Shown here: one piece after another, positions 1-7,383 of the stretch
Layout of the letters: every line of letters starts with the position of its first letter
Numbering within the stretch: the first letter of the stretch is position 1
NCBI GenBank assembly: GCA_022508305.1
Contig: JAFLVM010000002.1
Span: 1 to 64,000 of the forward strand
From: Clostridiales bacterium
Lineage (GTDB): Bacteria > Bacillota > Clostridia > Christensenellales > CAG-314
Direction: 5' to 3'
DNA: 64,000 bases
Made by a program: the position numbers and the translations under genes
Notes under the pieces: model-generated
What the model saw: only the letters and a program-made list of their open reading frames with translations
Told to the model about the DNA's origin: nothing
The model's database searches: none

Positions 1-2
1 TG

Positions 3-191
3 GCAGATGAGAGCCATAATTTCTACATGTATGTTTTCGTCTGGGCAAATGAATACGGCAAAATGTTTAACTCTGACGTCACTGAAAACTGGCTTCCGCA
101 TTATTTGAAGCTTTACTATAAATATGACACCGGTACAATGTTTATGGAATTGTGTTATACGTTGAACACTTACACATTCGAAAAAGAATAA
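3..191 (+). CDS. C-terminal end of an unrecognised protein (5' truncated by window)
   Basis: An open frame enters from the left edge and ends in tandem TAA TAA stops. The visible 62 residues are rich in aromatic residues (FYMYVFVWANEYGKMF near the start, then a Tyr/Leu-rich segment) and end in FEKE. No family is recognised. An intrinsic terminator follows within about 20 bases, so this is the last gene of its transcript. Reading this frame as coding rests on its openness and its terminator. Confidence 0.6.
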   Translation, partial: ADESHNFYMYVFVWANEYGKMFNSDVTENWLPHYLKLYYKYDTGTMFMELCYTLNTYTFEKE

Positions 192-212
192 TAAATTTAT
201 TGAATACAAAAA

Positions 213-239
213 CCTCAACGAAGTTCGTTGAGGTTTTTT
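213..239 (+). terminator. Intrinsic terminator after the truncated first gene
   Basis: A perfect hairpin with CCTCAACGAA / TTCGTTGAGG arms is followed by TTTTTT. A hairpin with the same CCTCAACG / CGTTGAGG stem recurs after the collagen-like gene near 9.6 kb. Confidence 0.85.
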
Positions 240-256
240 CTTGTTTTACTGAAATA

Positions 257-285
257 TTGCGTTTTACCGTTTGCTGTGTTAAAAT
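257..285 (+). promoter_or_regulatory. Candidate sigma-A promoter for the first lipoprotein
   Basis: TTGCGT, 17 bp, TAAAAT, about 70 bases before the ATG of the lipoprotein. The -35 matches consensus only partly. Confidence 0.4.
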
Positions 286-355
286 GATAATACTATAAAC
301 AATAATTTAGAGATTATCGTCTTATAAACAGAACAAGCATTTATGGGGGTTCGTT

Positions 356-886
356 ATGAAAAAAATTTGCGGTATGGTTATTGCGCTTTTTTTATGCGTA
401 TTGCTTACGCTTACGGGCTGTGGCGTGAACGGCGCAAAAGTATTTACCTATTTGAAAACGCAACAAAATTTTGTAGGAAATCCGGGTTACAACGGCGGAA
501 ATTATACGGTAAGTTTTACCGTAAACGATGACCTTTCGTATACGTTGAGTGTTTCTGATGTGAATAGTAACTATGACGCGTTAAAAGATTATAGCGCCGA
601 GGGTACACAAATGGAGTATTTGGGTCGCCGCGAAGAAAGTCATGAATCGACATCGTGGGGAATTACGCAGCATTGGACTGTTTATACGCATGTAATCAAA
701 TTGCCCGAGGCGACGGTGAATATCAACGGTACTACGCTGACTTTTTATTTGCTTGCAGACTGCGATTCTAAGAATGCCGATACGTTTTCCCTAAAACTCG
801 TGACTGAGAATTCGACATACGACAAGAGCAACATCTCGAATATCGGGACAGATTTTTACTCTGGCTACGCAATTAAATTAGCCTAA
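356..886 (+). CDS. Small lipoprotein of unknown function
   Basis: A 176-residue protein with a lipoprotein signal peptide: Lys-rich start MKKICG, a hydrophobic stretch, then lipobox LTGC with the lipidated Cys near residue 22. The mature part is polar and beta-rich with no motif I recognise, so it is probably anchored on the outer face of the membrane. A GGGGG run precedes the ATG. It sits alone between a terminator and the next gene, with its own candidate promoter. Function unknown; the lipoprotein call is firm. Confidence 0.75.
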   Translation: MKKICGMVIALFLCVLLTLTGCGVNGAKVFTYLKTQQNFVGNPGYNGGNYTVSFTVNDDLSYTLSVSDVNSNYDALKDYSAEGTQMEYLGRREESHESTSWGITQHWTVYTHVIKLPEATVNINGTTLTFYLLADCDSKNADTFSLKLVTENSTYDKSNISNIGTDFYSGYAIKLA

Positions 887-965
887 CCACCGTATTAGTA
901 AGACAATCTAAAAAACTCAAAAATCTAAAATAACTAAATTGCAATTTAACGGAGTATAAATCCCA

Positions 966-1379
966 ATGAATAAAGAACAAATATATCAATTTATATCGGA
1001 ACAAAAAACGGCGTTTATTGCCTCTGTAAATGAGCAAGGCTATCCTGTCGTCAGAGCAATGCTTGCCCCTCGTAAAGTTGACGGAAATGAAATATATTTT
1101 TCTACCAACACTTCATCAAACAAAATCAAGCAATATTTGGCAAATGAAAAGGCTTGTGTGTATTTCTATAAGCGCGGCAAATTCAAGTATCAAGGGGTTA
1201 CAATAATCGGCGAAATGCAAGTTTGTACTGACCAAGCGACAAAAGACGAGATTTGGCGTTTCGGCGATAAACTGTTTTACAAGCAAGGCGTAACCGACCC
1301 CGATTATTGTGTACTGAAATTCAAAGGCAAAACGGCAGAATATTATTGCGACTTCAAGGTAGAAACGATTGCGTTATAA
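966..1379 (+). CDS. Pyridoxamine 5'-phosphate oxidase-like FMN-binding split-barrel protein
   Basis: 137 residues, the usual length for the small PNPOx-like family. Family-typical features: an N-terminal helix, AFIASVNEQGYPVVRAM (first strands of the split barrel), IYFSTNTSSNKIKQYLANEKACVYFY and the closing GEMQV strand. Such proteins bind FMN or a related cofactor and act as small cytoplasmic flavoproteins; the substrate cannot be told. A GGAG Shine-Dalgarno precedes the ATG. The gene leads a closely spaced run with the flavodoxin-like gene 24 bases downstream, suggesting a redox pair. Confidence 0.8.
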   Translation: MNKEQIYQFISEQKTAFIASVNEQGYPVVRAMLAPRKVDGNEIYFSTNTSSNKIKQYLANEKACVYFYKRGKFKYQGVTIIGEMQVCTDQATKDEIWRFGDKLFYKQGVTDPDYCVLKFKGKTAEYYCDFKVETIAL

Positions 1380-1403
1380 TTTTCAATTTAGCAGAGAATA
1401 AGT

Positions 1404-2120
1404 ATGAAAATAACAGTAATAAACGGCACGGAGAAACGTGGTGTTACCTACAAGTTAAAAGAAATGTTTTTACAGCATTTTCAAGGCGCGAAAATAACGG
1501 AATTTTACTTGCCGAAAGACTGCCCGTCTTTTTGTGTGGGTTGTACAAGTTGTTTTGTTAAAGGCGAAAACAACTGTAAAGATTATGTTTACATAAATGC
1601 AATCGAAAAATCTTTACTTGAAGCTGATTTAATCGTAATGACTTCACCCGCCTACGTAATGCACGCGACGGGAGCAATGAAGGCGTTGTTGGACCACTTA
1701 GCTTACCGTTGGATGCCGCACAGACCTGCTCCAGAGATGTTTGGTAAGCGCGCGGTAATCATTACACAGTGTATGGGCGCAGGGGCAAAATCAGCTGCAA
1801 AAGATATTAAACACAGTTTGTCTTGGTGGGGAATATCACATATTGGCGTATTTAACGGCGCGCTAATGAACGATATTGTTTGGGATAAGCTCTCCGAAAA
1901 TAAGCGTAAAAAACTTACTAAAAATATAAACAAACTTGCTCGCAAATTCGCAAAAATCAATTATTCAAAACCCGCCCATGCAAAACTTATCACGAAAATC
2001 AAATTCAAGCTTTGTCGTCTAATACAAAAGAAAGTGCGCAAAAGCGGTGTTGCAGGGCTTGACAATGAGTATTGGTACGATAACGGTTGGCTTGGCAAAA
2101 GTCGCCCATGGAAAAGTTGA
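1404..2120 (+). CDS. Flavodoxin-fold NAD(P)H-dependent oxidoreductase
   Basis: 238 residues. It begins MKITVINGTEKRGVTYKLK, the phosphate-binding loop of the NADPH-dependent FMN reductase/flavodoxin fold, followed by CPSFCVGCTSCFVKGENNC, a Cys cluster like that of iron-sulfur flavoproteins, and MTSPAYVMHATGAMKALLDHL, the second flavin-contact region. The C-terminal 70 residues are very basic and lack a known domain. It probably binds FMN and reduces small electron acceptors in the cytoplasm. It follows the PNPOx-like gene closely, so co-transcription is likely. The Cys cluster may bind Fe-S or a metal; that is inference. Confidence 0.75.
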   Translation: MKITVINGTEKRGVTYKLKEMFLQHFQGAKITEFYLPKDCPSFCVGCTSCFVKGENNCKDYVYINAIEKSLLEADLIVMTSPAYVMHATGAMKALLDHLAYRWMPHRPAPEMFGKRAVIITQCMGAGAKSAAKDIKHSLSWWGISHIGVFNGALMNDIVWDKLSENKRKKLTKNINKLARKFAKINYSKPAHAKLITKIKFKLCRLIQKKVRKSGVAGLDNEYWYDNGWLGKSRPWKS

Positions 2121-2152
2121 TTTCATTAGTTAAATAGTAAATTTGAGATAAT

Positions 2153-2860
2153 ATGATAGAAACGATAATTGCGATAGTGGTTGTGGCGGTGGCAGTTGTT
2201 GCAACAGTAATCTTTTTGCTGTTTTACTTTGGACTGGTAAACTCCTATCACCCTAACAAAAAAGCCAAACAAGGCGACATAAAGGTGGCTTGCGTTGGCG
2301 ACAGTATCACTTACGGTTGCATGGTTGCCAACCGCAACAAGAATAATTACCCTGCCGTTTTGAACGAATTGTTGGGGAGTGATTACTGCGTGGCAAACTT
2401 CGGCTACACGGACAGAACGGCAATCAAAACGGCAAACCGACCTTATACCGTTGAAAAATTGTATCAACAAAGTTTGGATTTTCGCCCCGAAATTGTAGTC
2501 ATTTTGTTAGGCTCCAACGACTCAAAAGAAATGAACTGGGACAAAGAGAAGTACGTAAACGATTACGGCGAAATCATTGACAGCTATTTGAACTTGGACT
2601 CTGCTCCCAAAGTATATTTGTTAGTTCCGCCACCTGTGTTTGAAAAGGGCAAAAAAGTATTGTACGGGTTGCGAAAGAACGTTATCGACGGCGAAATATA
2701 TCAAGCGGCAATTCAACTTGCGCAAACTAAACAAATTCCATATATTGATTTGCACGAGATTTTCAAAGATAAAAGACATTTGTTTGCAGACGGTGTACAT
2801 CCAAACGCCAAAGGGTGCAAACTGATAGCGCAAGAAGTGTACAATGCCCTAATGTCTTGA
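2153..2860 (+). CDS. Membrane-anchored SGNH/GDSL-family hydrolase
   Basis: 235 residues. A single N-terminal hydrophobic helix (about residues 2-25) should anchor it with the catalytic domain outside. SGNH landmarks: block I GDSITYG with the nucleophile Ser, block III GSND, and block V DGVHPNAKG carrying the catalytic Asp and His. Such enzymes are lipases, esterases or acyl/acetyl-hydrolases acting on lipids, polysaccharides or peptidoglycan; the substrate is not readable. It belongs to the same-direction run of accessory genes and has only a weak Shine-Dalgarno (GAGATA). Confidence 0.85.
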   Translation: MIETIIAIVVVAVAVVATVIFLLFYFGLVNSYHPNKKAKQGDIKVACVGDSITYGCMVANRNKNNYPAVLNELLGSDYCVANFGYTDRTAIKTANRPYTVEKLYQQSLDFRPEIVVILLGSNDSKEMNWDKEKYVNDYGEIIDSYLNLDSAPKVYLLVPPPVFEKGKKVLYGLRKNVIDGEIYQAAIQLAQTKQIPYIDLHEIFKDKRHLFADGVHPNAKGCKLIAQEVYNALMS

Positions 2861-2910
2861 CACAGTATTCAAAATAAACTTTATCAGTTAAGTCCTACAT
2901 ACTATTGACT

Positions 2911-4020
2911 ATGAAAAACAAGAAATTACAATCAAATAAGGGCGCGTTAACAAGCGCAATAGGTATCGTTTGCAACGTGTTACTTGCCGCGTCCAAAATT
3001 ACCGTAGGGCTTTTGTTCGGGTTGGTTTCCGTCATTGCAGACGGATTTAACAATCTTAGTGATTGCGGCAGCAGTGTGGTTACTCTCGTTGCGTTTCGTA
3101 TTTCGGAAAAACCTGCCGACAAGGAACACCCCTACGGTCACCGTCGCGCGGAATATATTGCAGCGTTGGTGACGGGCTTTTTCGTGCTGTTTTTCGCAGT
3201 GGAGCTTGTGCGCGAATCAATAGAAAAAATCGTTTCAGGCGTGTTGCCCGAAACGGCGTGGATAGTGTATCTTGTATTGGCAATTTCCGTAGCAGTCAAG
3301 GCGGGAATGTTTGTTTTCTACCGCGTAATGGCAAAAAGATTGCAATCGGATTCGCTACGCGCAGCCGCTACCGACAGCTTGTGCGACTGTATTGCAACGA
3401 CAGCCGTTATCGGCAGTGTGCTGATTGTGCAATTTACCAATTTCCCCGCGGATGGTTGGGCGGGTATACTTGTTGCGCTGTTCGTGTTGTGGCAAGGCTT
3501 TAAGATTGTCAAAGAAGCCAGTTCCAAGCTGCTCGGGCAGGCGCCGAATGCAGAGTTGTTAGACAAAATCAAAGCAATTATCTGCTCAAAAGAGGGTATC
3601 ATTGGCGTGCATGATTTACGCGTGTATAGTTACGGCAAAGATATGACTTTTTCGACGGTGCACGTTGAGATGGACGCAAGTGTTTCCTCTCTTGAGGCGC
3701 ATGCGGTACTGGACTCGATAGAGCATGAAGTCAAAGACACGCTCAACGTAACGCTCACGGCGCATTTCGACCCTGTGGATTTGCAAGATAGCGAGGCGTT
3801 AGAGTTGGAGGCCCGTGTGCGCGATGCTATCGAAGACGTTGCAGAAGTTATCGAATTACATGATTTTCGACTTGTGCGCGGTACAGTCAACAAGGTGATT
3901 TTCGACGTTGAAGTGTCTTATTCTTGCAAAAAAACTGACGATGAGCTGCGACAAAGCCTCGAAAAGGCAGTAAAAAGTATTGTCGATTGCGACGTGCTGA
4001 TTACAATTGAGAGAAAATAA
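2911..4020 (+). CDS. Cation diffusion facilitator (CDF) family metal efflux transporter
   Basis: About 369 residues. N-terminal membrane domain with GLVSVIADGFNNLSDCGSSVVTL, the CDF helix II signature whose Asp residues bind the metal, and HPYGHRRAEYIAALVTG, the loop before helix III. Further membrane helices follow, then a cytoplasmic domain with HDLRVYSYG typical of CDF C-termini. Two copies of a CDF-C-like region may be present, as the C-terminus runs about 90 residues past the usual end. Likely exports Zn, Mn, Fe or similar in exchange for protons. An in-frame TTG two codons upstream is an alternative start. Confidence 0.88.
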   Translation: MKNKKLQSNKGALTSAIGIVCNVLLAASKITVGLLFGLVSVIADGFNNLSDCGSSVVTLVAFRISEKPADKEHPYGHRRAEYIAALVTGFFVLFFAVELVRESIEKIVSGVLPETAWIVYLVLAISVAVKAGMFVFYRVMAKRLQSDSLRAAATDSLCDCIATTAVIGSVLIVQFTNFPADGWAGILVALFVLWQGFKIVKEASSKLLGQAPNAELLDKIKAIICSKEGIIGVHDLRVYSYGKDMTFSTVHVEMDASVSSLEAHAVLDSIEHEVKDTLNVTLTAHFDPVDLQDSEALELEARVRDAIEDVAEVIELHDFRLVRGTVNKVIFDVEVSYSCKKTDDELRQSLEKAVKSIVDCDVLITIERK

Positions 4021-4054
4021 CACTTATCTAAACGGTAATTTAGAGGAGCGGCTT

Positions 4055-4699
4055 ATGGACAAAAACATAGTTTGCGACGCAATAGAATACGTTAAAACCG
4101 TCTTTAAGGACGATTACAGCGGTCACGATTATTTTCACACTTTGCGCGTGTACAAATTGGCAACGAGAATAGCCGAACATGAAAATGCAGATTTGCTGAC
4201 CGTTCAGCTTGCGGCATTGTTGCACGACGTAGACGACGTTAAGCTGTCGCCCGAAACGCACGCTAACAAGGACAGGGCAGTCGCTTTTTTGCGTGAACAT
4301 GGCGTATCCGTTGACATGATAAAGACGGTTTGCGAGGTTATCGACGAAGTATCTTTTAGAGGCGCGGACAGTGTTTCGCCTAAGACTATTGAGGGCAAGT
4401 GTGTACAGGATGCCGACAGACTGGATGCAATAGGCGCTATCGGAATTGCCCGTACTTTCGCGTTCGGCGGCAGTCACAAGCAAGCAATTTACGACCCAGA
4501 CGTAAAACCGCTACTCAACATGAGTGAAAGTCAATACCGCAATCACGTTTCGACTACGCTCAACCATTTTTACGAGAAACTTTTTCTGTTGAAAGACATG
4601 ATGAATACGTCCACGGCGAAAAAGTTAGCCGAAGAGCGCGACGAGTATATGCGCGGTTTCGTTGCGGAATTTCTGGACGAATGGGACGGAAATCGCTAA
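4055..4699 (+). CDS. HD-domain phosphohydrolase
   Basis: 214 residues. Motifs: HDYFHTLRVYKLA (first His), LLHDVDD (the HD pair) and QDADRLDAIGAIGIART (distal Asp), matching the YpgQ/YedJ-like single-domain HD hydrolases that cleave phosphate from nucleotides or similar compounds using a divalent metal. This start is chosen because GAGGAG lies 6 bases upstream; frame upstream of it overlaps the previous gene without a ribosome site. Cytoplasmic. The natural substrate cannot be read from sequence. Confidence 0.85.
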   Translation: MDKNIVCDAIEYVKTVFKDDYSGHDYFHTLRVYKLATRIAEHENADLLTVQLAALLHDVDDVKLSPETHANKDRAVAFLREHGVSVDMIKTVCEVIDEVSFRGADSVSPKTIEGKCVQDADRLDAIGAIGIARTFAFGGSHKQAIYDPDVKPLLNMSESQYRNHVSTTLNHFYEKLFLLKDMMNTSTAKKLAEERDEYMRGFVAEFLDEWDGNR

Positions 4700-4776
4700 A
4701 CGGTATCGTAAGGGAGAACAAAGCGCTGTGATTACGCAACAAAAGATTAGTTGTTAATGGTGCTTAAAAAATTAAA

Positions 4777-6219
4777 ATGAAACATTTTAACGTTTGTAAA
4801 AAAATTTACATATCCGTTAGTCTTGTCCTCTTATGCTTGATATTCATTGTGGGGTTTACTTTTAACGGTCACAAAGCCTATGCGGAAAGCGACAGTGACG
4901 TAAACGTTTTTGACAGAATTGACGCTTACCTATCTGACGCCTTTTCAAAGGCGCATTTTCCGGCAATGTCCGTTACCGTTGTAGACAAAGAAAACGTACT
5001 GCTTTCAAAGGCTTACGGAAGTTGTGAAAGCACTGACACGCCATTTTTGCTTGGTTCGGTAAGTAAGTCGTTTACCGCGCTATGCATCATGCAACTTGTC
5101 GAGCAGGGAAAGGTTGATTTAGACAAAAATATAGTTGAATATCTACCCGATGCAACGGACGGAAACAAAATCACCGTTAGGCAATTACTCAATCACACAA
5201 GCGGACTTGGCGAGCATCAAAATCTTGAAAATAACAAAATAGTGGGCAAGCAGGGCGAACACACATACGCAAACGTAAACTACTCATTGCTTGGCAAGAT
5301 AATTGAAGCCGTAAGTAAACAAAGCTATGAAAGCTACGTAACGGAAAACGTCTTCACTCCGTTGAATATGACCAATTCGGCAGCGACTCTGGAAAAGAGC
5401 ATTGAAAACGGTTTGATTGACGGTTACGAAAATTGGTTTGGCGTAAACACGAAAACGGGGGCAAAATACCCGCAAAAACCCAATGATTGGATTACCGTTC
5501 CCGCAGGTTATTTGTCAGCCTCAACGGCGGACCTCGGCAAATACATACAAATGTATTTGAACGGCGGTCAAGGGATTGTATCGAGCGAAAGCATAGACAA
5601 AATGTTTTACGAGAACGTGAGCGTAGACGCCGCTATTCCGTATAAATATGGTATGGGTTGGACGTTAATCAACGAACCGTTAAAAGAACCTGCGCTTCGT
5701 CACAGCGGACTTGTCGAAACGGGAATGTCGGTTATTTACGTTTTGCCCGAAAGTGAACTGGGCATCGCTATCGCCGTCAACACAAACGACTACTTCGTGG
5801 GCAAAGACCTCATGGACAGGATTGACTGGGGCGTTGCCTTGATGCTTATGGGCGACAAACCCAATCAAATTAGTAGTAGCGAATACGTAACGCGGCATTT
5901 ACTTTACGACTTCATTTACTTTGTGGCGTTAGTAATAGCCGTATTGCCGCTTTGTCTGCTTCGTGTTTACAAAAATAGGCTGCAGGTAGGTAATCTTCCC
6001 GTGAAAATAGTGGCGATTGTTTCGTTGCATTTGCTTTTGCCGATATTTTTGTTGCTTTTACCGCAAATAGCCTTTTCCACTCCGCTTTGGGTGGTTTGCG
6101 CCTTTGTTCCCGATATGTTTTTAACAATAATAGTATCATCCACGTTGTTATTCGTAGGCGGAATAATCAAAGCAATATTTTTTATAACAAAATACAACAA
6201 AAGAAAAGCGTCGTTCTAA
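4777..6219 (+). CDS. Serine hydrolase of the beta-lactamase/class C PBP family with membrane C-terminus
   Basis: 480 residues. An N-terminal signal segment is followed by a beta-lactamase-fold domain (about residues 45-360): GSVSKSF is the SxxK motif with the acylating Ser, HTYANVNYSLLG contains the YxN element, and RHSGLVETG replaces the KTG box with HSG as in class C-like esterases. Three or four hydrophobic helices follow (about 375-475), so the enzyme is tethered facing outward. It probably acts on cell-wall peptides or D-amino-acid esters. It lacks a clear Shine-Dalgarno and is closed by a terminator overlapping its stop. Confidence 0.85.
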   Translation: MKHFNVCKKIYISVSLVLLCLIFIVGFTFNGHKAYAESDSDVNVFDRIDAYLSDAFSKAHFPAMSVTVVDKENVLLSKAYGSCESTDTPFLLGSVSKSFTALCIMQLVEQGKVDLDKNIVEYLPDATDGNKITVRQLLNHTSGLGEHQNLENNKIVGKQGEHTYANVNYSLLGKIIEAVSKQSYESYVTENVFTPLNMTNSAATLEKSIENGLIDGYENWFGVNTKTGAKYPQKPNDWITVPAGYLSASTADLGKYIQMYLNGGQGIVSSESIDKMFYENVSVDAAIPYKYGMGWTLINEPLKEPALRHSGLVETGMSVIYVLPESELGIAIAVNTNDYFVGKDLMDRIDWGVALMLMGDKPNQISSSEYVTRHLLYDFIYFVALVIAVLPLCLLRVYKNRLQVGNLPVKIVAIVSLHLLLPIFLLLLPQIAFSTPLWVVCAFVPDMFLTIIVSSTLLFVGGIIKAIFFITKYNKRKASF

Positions 6220-6236
6220 TGAACGGCGCTTTTTTC
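6204..6236. terminator. Bidirectional intrinsic terminator between convergent genes
   Basis: AAAAGCGTCGTTC / GAACGGCGCTTTTTT hairpin overlapping the TAA of the serine hydrolase. The A-rich 5' side also serves the convergent minus-strand pair. Confidence 0.8.
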
Positions 6237-6261
6237 AACTATTTTTTTATAATTAAGCTAT

Positions 6262-6636
6262 TTACAAAATTTTTCCATCAATAGTTACGATTTTCACGGC
6301 GCAAGGAATTGCTTTTCCGCTGTTTTGAATGGCTTTTTTGACTGCCATTTCCATTCCGCCGCAGCAAGGAACCTGCATTCTTAGTACGGTAACGCTTTGT
6401 ATTTCGTTTAACTTCAATATTTCCGTGAGTTTTTCACTGTAATCGACGTTATCAAGCTTCGGGCAACCGACAAGCGTAATTCTTCCCTGCATAAACTCGT
6501 TGTGAATGTTTGCATAGGCGTAAGCGGTGCAGACCGAAGCAATCAGTAGGTGAGCGTTGTTCAGATAGGGCGCGTTTGACGGTACAAGTTTAATTTGACA
6601 CGGCCATTGCGCCAGTTGACTTTTGCTATTAATCAT
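6262..6636 (-). CDS. C-terminal domain of an Hcp-associated ferredoxin, lacking the 4Fe-4S region
   Basis: 124 residues. QWPCQIKLVPSNAPYLNNAHLLIA, LVGCPKLDNVDYSEKL and VLRMQVPCCGGMEMAVKKAI match the C-terminal half of the clostridial 4Fe-4S proteins usually encoded beside hydroxylamine reductase (from memory of that family). The N-terminal half with two CxxCxxCxxxC clusters is absent, and there is no room for it: the ATG abuts the TAA of the upstream gene. Remaining Cys residues (WPC, GCPK, PCC) could still bind a cluster or metal. Function without the ferredoxin half is unknown; a domain-loss derivative is the best description. Confidence 0.75.
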   Translation of the reverse strand: MINSKSQLAQWPCQIKLVPSNAPYLNNAHLLIASVCTAYAYANIHNEFMQGRITLVGCPKLDNVDYSEKLTEILKLNEIQSVTVLRMQVPCCGGMEMAVKKAIQNSGKAIPCAVKIVTIDGKIL

Positions 6637-7092
6637 TTATTTCAACCCCATTTGAAGTTTTGTCCGTTGTATTTCCGTTAACAGTTCCAGTAAGGTTTGT
6701 TCTTTTAAGTCGTAGCTGACGTATGAAAGCGTTTTGTAGAATATCGACGTATTCCCGTCAGTCAGCGTAACGTCGTTTTGCAAAAGTGAAGTTGCAAGCT
6801 GACGAATTTCCGCCAACACCCGCTGTTTTAGGTCGCGTATTGTAGGCTCAGCATTGTACATTCTTTTCATATCGTAGTCGGAGGTGTTTCCGCAAGGAGT
6901 GGAGCAAGTGGCGCAATCGGGCGCAATAATATTTTTTTCTGCCCGCAGCTGCTCAATGAGCTGCGTTTCGTTGCTGCCGTCAGGCGCAGCCAAAGCGGTG
7001 AGTATCAACCTGTCGGTATTTTCCGTTTTGGCATTATTGTTGCACGCGCCTACAAGCCCTATCAACACGCTGATTATGTTATCTTGTTGCAA
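6637..7092 (-). CDS. Stand-alone helical protein resembling the N-terminal region of hydroxylamine reductase (Hcp)
   Basis: 151 residues from a TTG start, chosen because GGGGGGAA lies just upstream; longer in-frame starts have no ribosome site. The text VLIGLVGACNNN, DCATCSTPCGNTSDYD and IRDLKQRVLAEIRQLA recalls the helical-bundle domain near the N-terminus of clostridial hybrid-cluster proteins, but the catalytic Hcp domains are missing. Four Cys in GAC and CATCSTPC could hold a cluster. It is directly followed by the ferredoxin C-terminal domain gene, so the two probably work together, plausibly in nitrosative or redox stress. That role is inference. Confidence 0.6.
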   Translation of the reverse strand: MQQDNIISVLIGLVGACNNNAKTENTDRLILTALAAPDGSNETQLIEQLRAEKNIIAPDCATCSTPCGNTSDYDMKRMYNAEPTIRDLKQRVLAEIRQLATSLLQNDVTLTDGNTSIFYKTLSYVSYDLKEQTLLELLTEIQRTKLQMGLK

Positions 7093-7120
7093 AGCCGTTC
7101 CCCCCGGATTTCTTGTAAAA

Positions 7121-7149
7121 TTAAGTTTACCACACAATTTAAAGTAAAT
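7121..7149 (-). promoter_or_regulatory. Possible sigma-A promoter of the Fe-S pair
   Basis: On the minus strand TTGATT, 17 bp, TAAACT about 30 bases upstream of the TTG start. Both boxes are imperfect. Confidence 0.3.
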
Positions 7150-7310
7150 CAATTGTAGTCATTCAAAAAAGGTAATGGAACACACGAATCAAATGCGCAA
7201 AAATGGTAGTGGACAATGCCAAAATATGAATAATTTTGTAAATTTCGGCTCAAAAACTTCCCTAAAAAGGTGAGATGGGAGCAAATTTTGATAATATATA
7301 TTAAATATAA

Positions 7311-7340
7311 TTGACATAATTATAGATATAAATATAAAAT
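7311..7340 (+). promoter_or_regulatory. Sigma-A promoter of the collagen-like gene
   Basis: Consensus TTGACA, followed by TATAAA at 16 bp or TAAAAT at 18 bp, in an A+T-rich stretch about 45 bases before the ATG. Confidence 0.55.
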
Positions 7341-7383
7341 ATTGAAGGTTAAAATTCATTATTTATTAGGAGAAAAAGAGACG

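Noticed and set aside
7153..7310. Possible c-di-GMP riboswitch before the collagen-like adhesin
   Set aside because: No GEMM-type conserved blocks could be found; only a promoter is supported.
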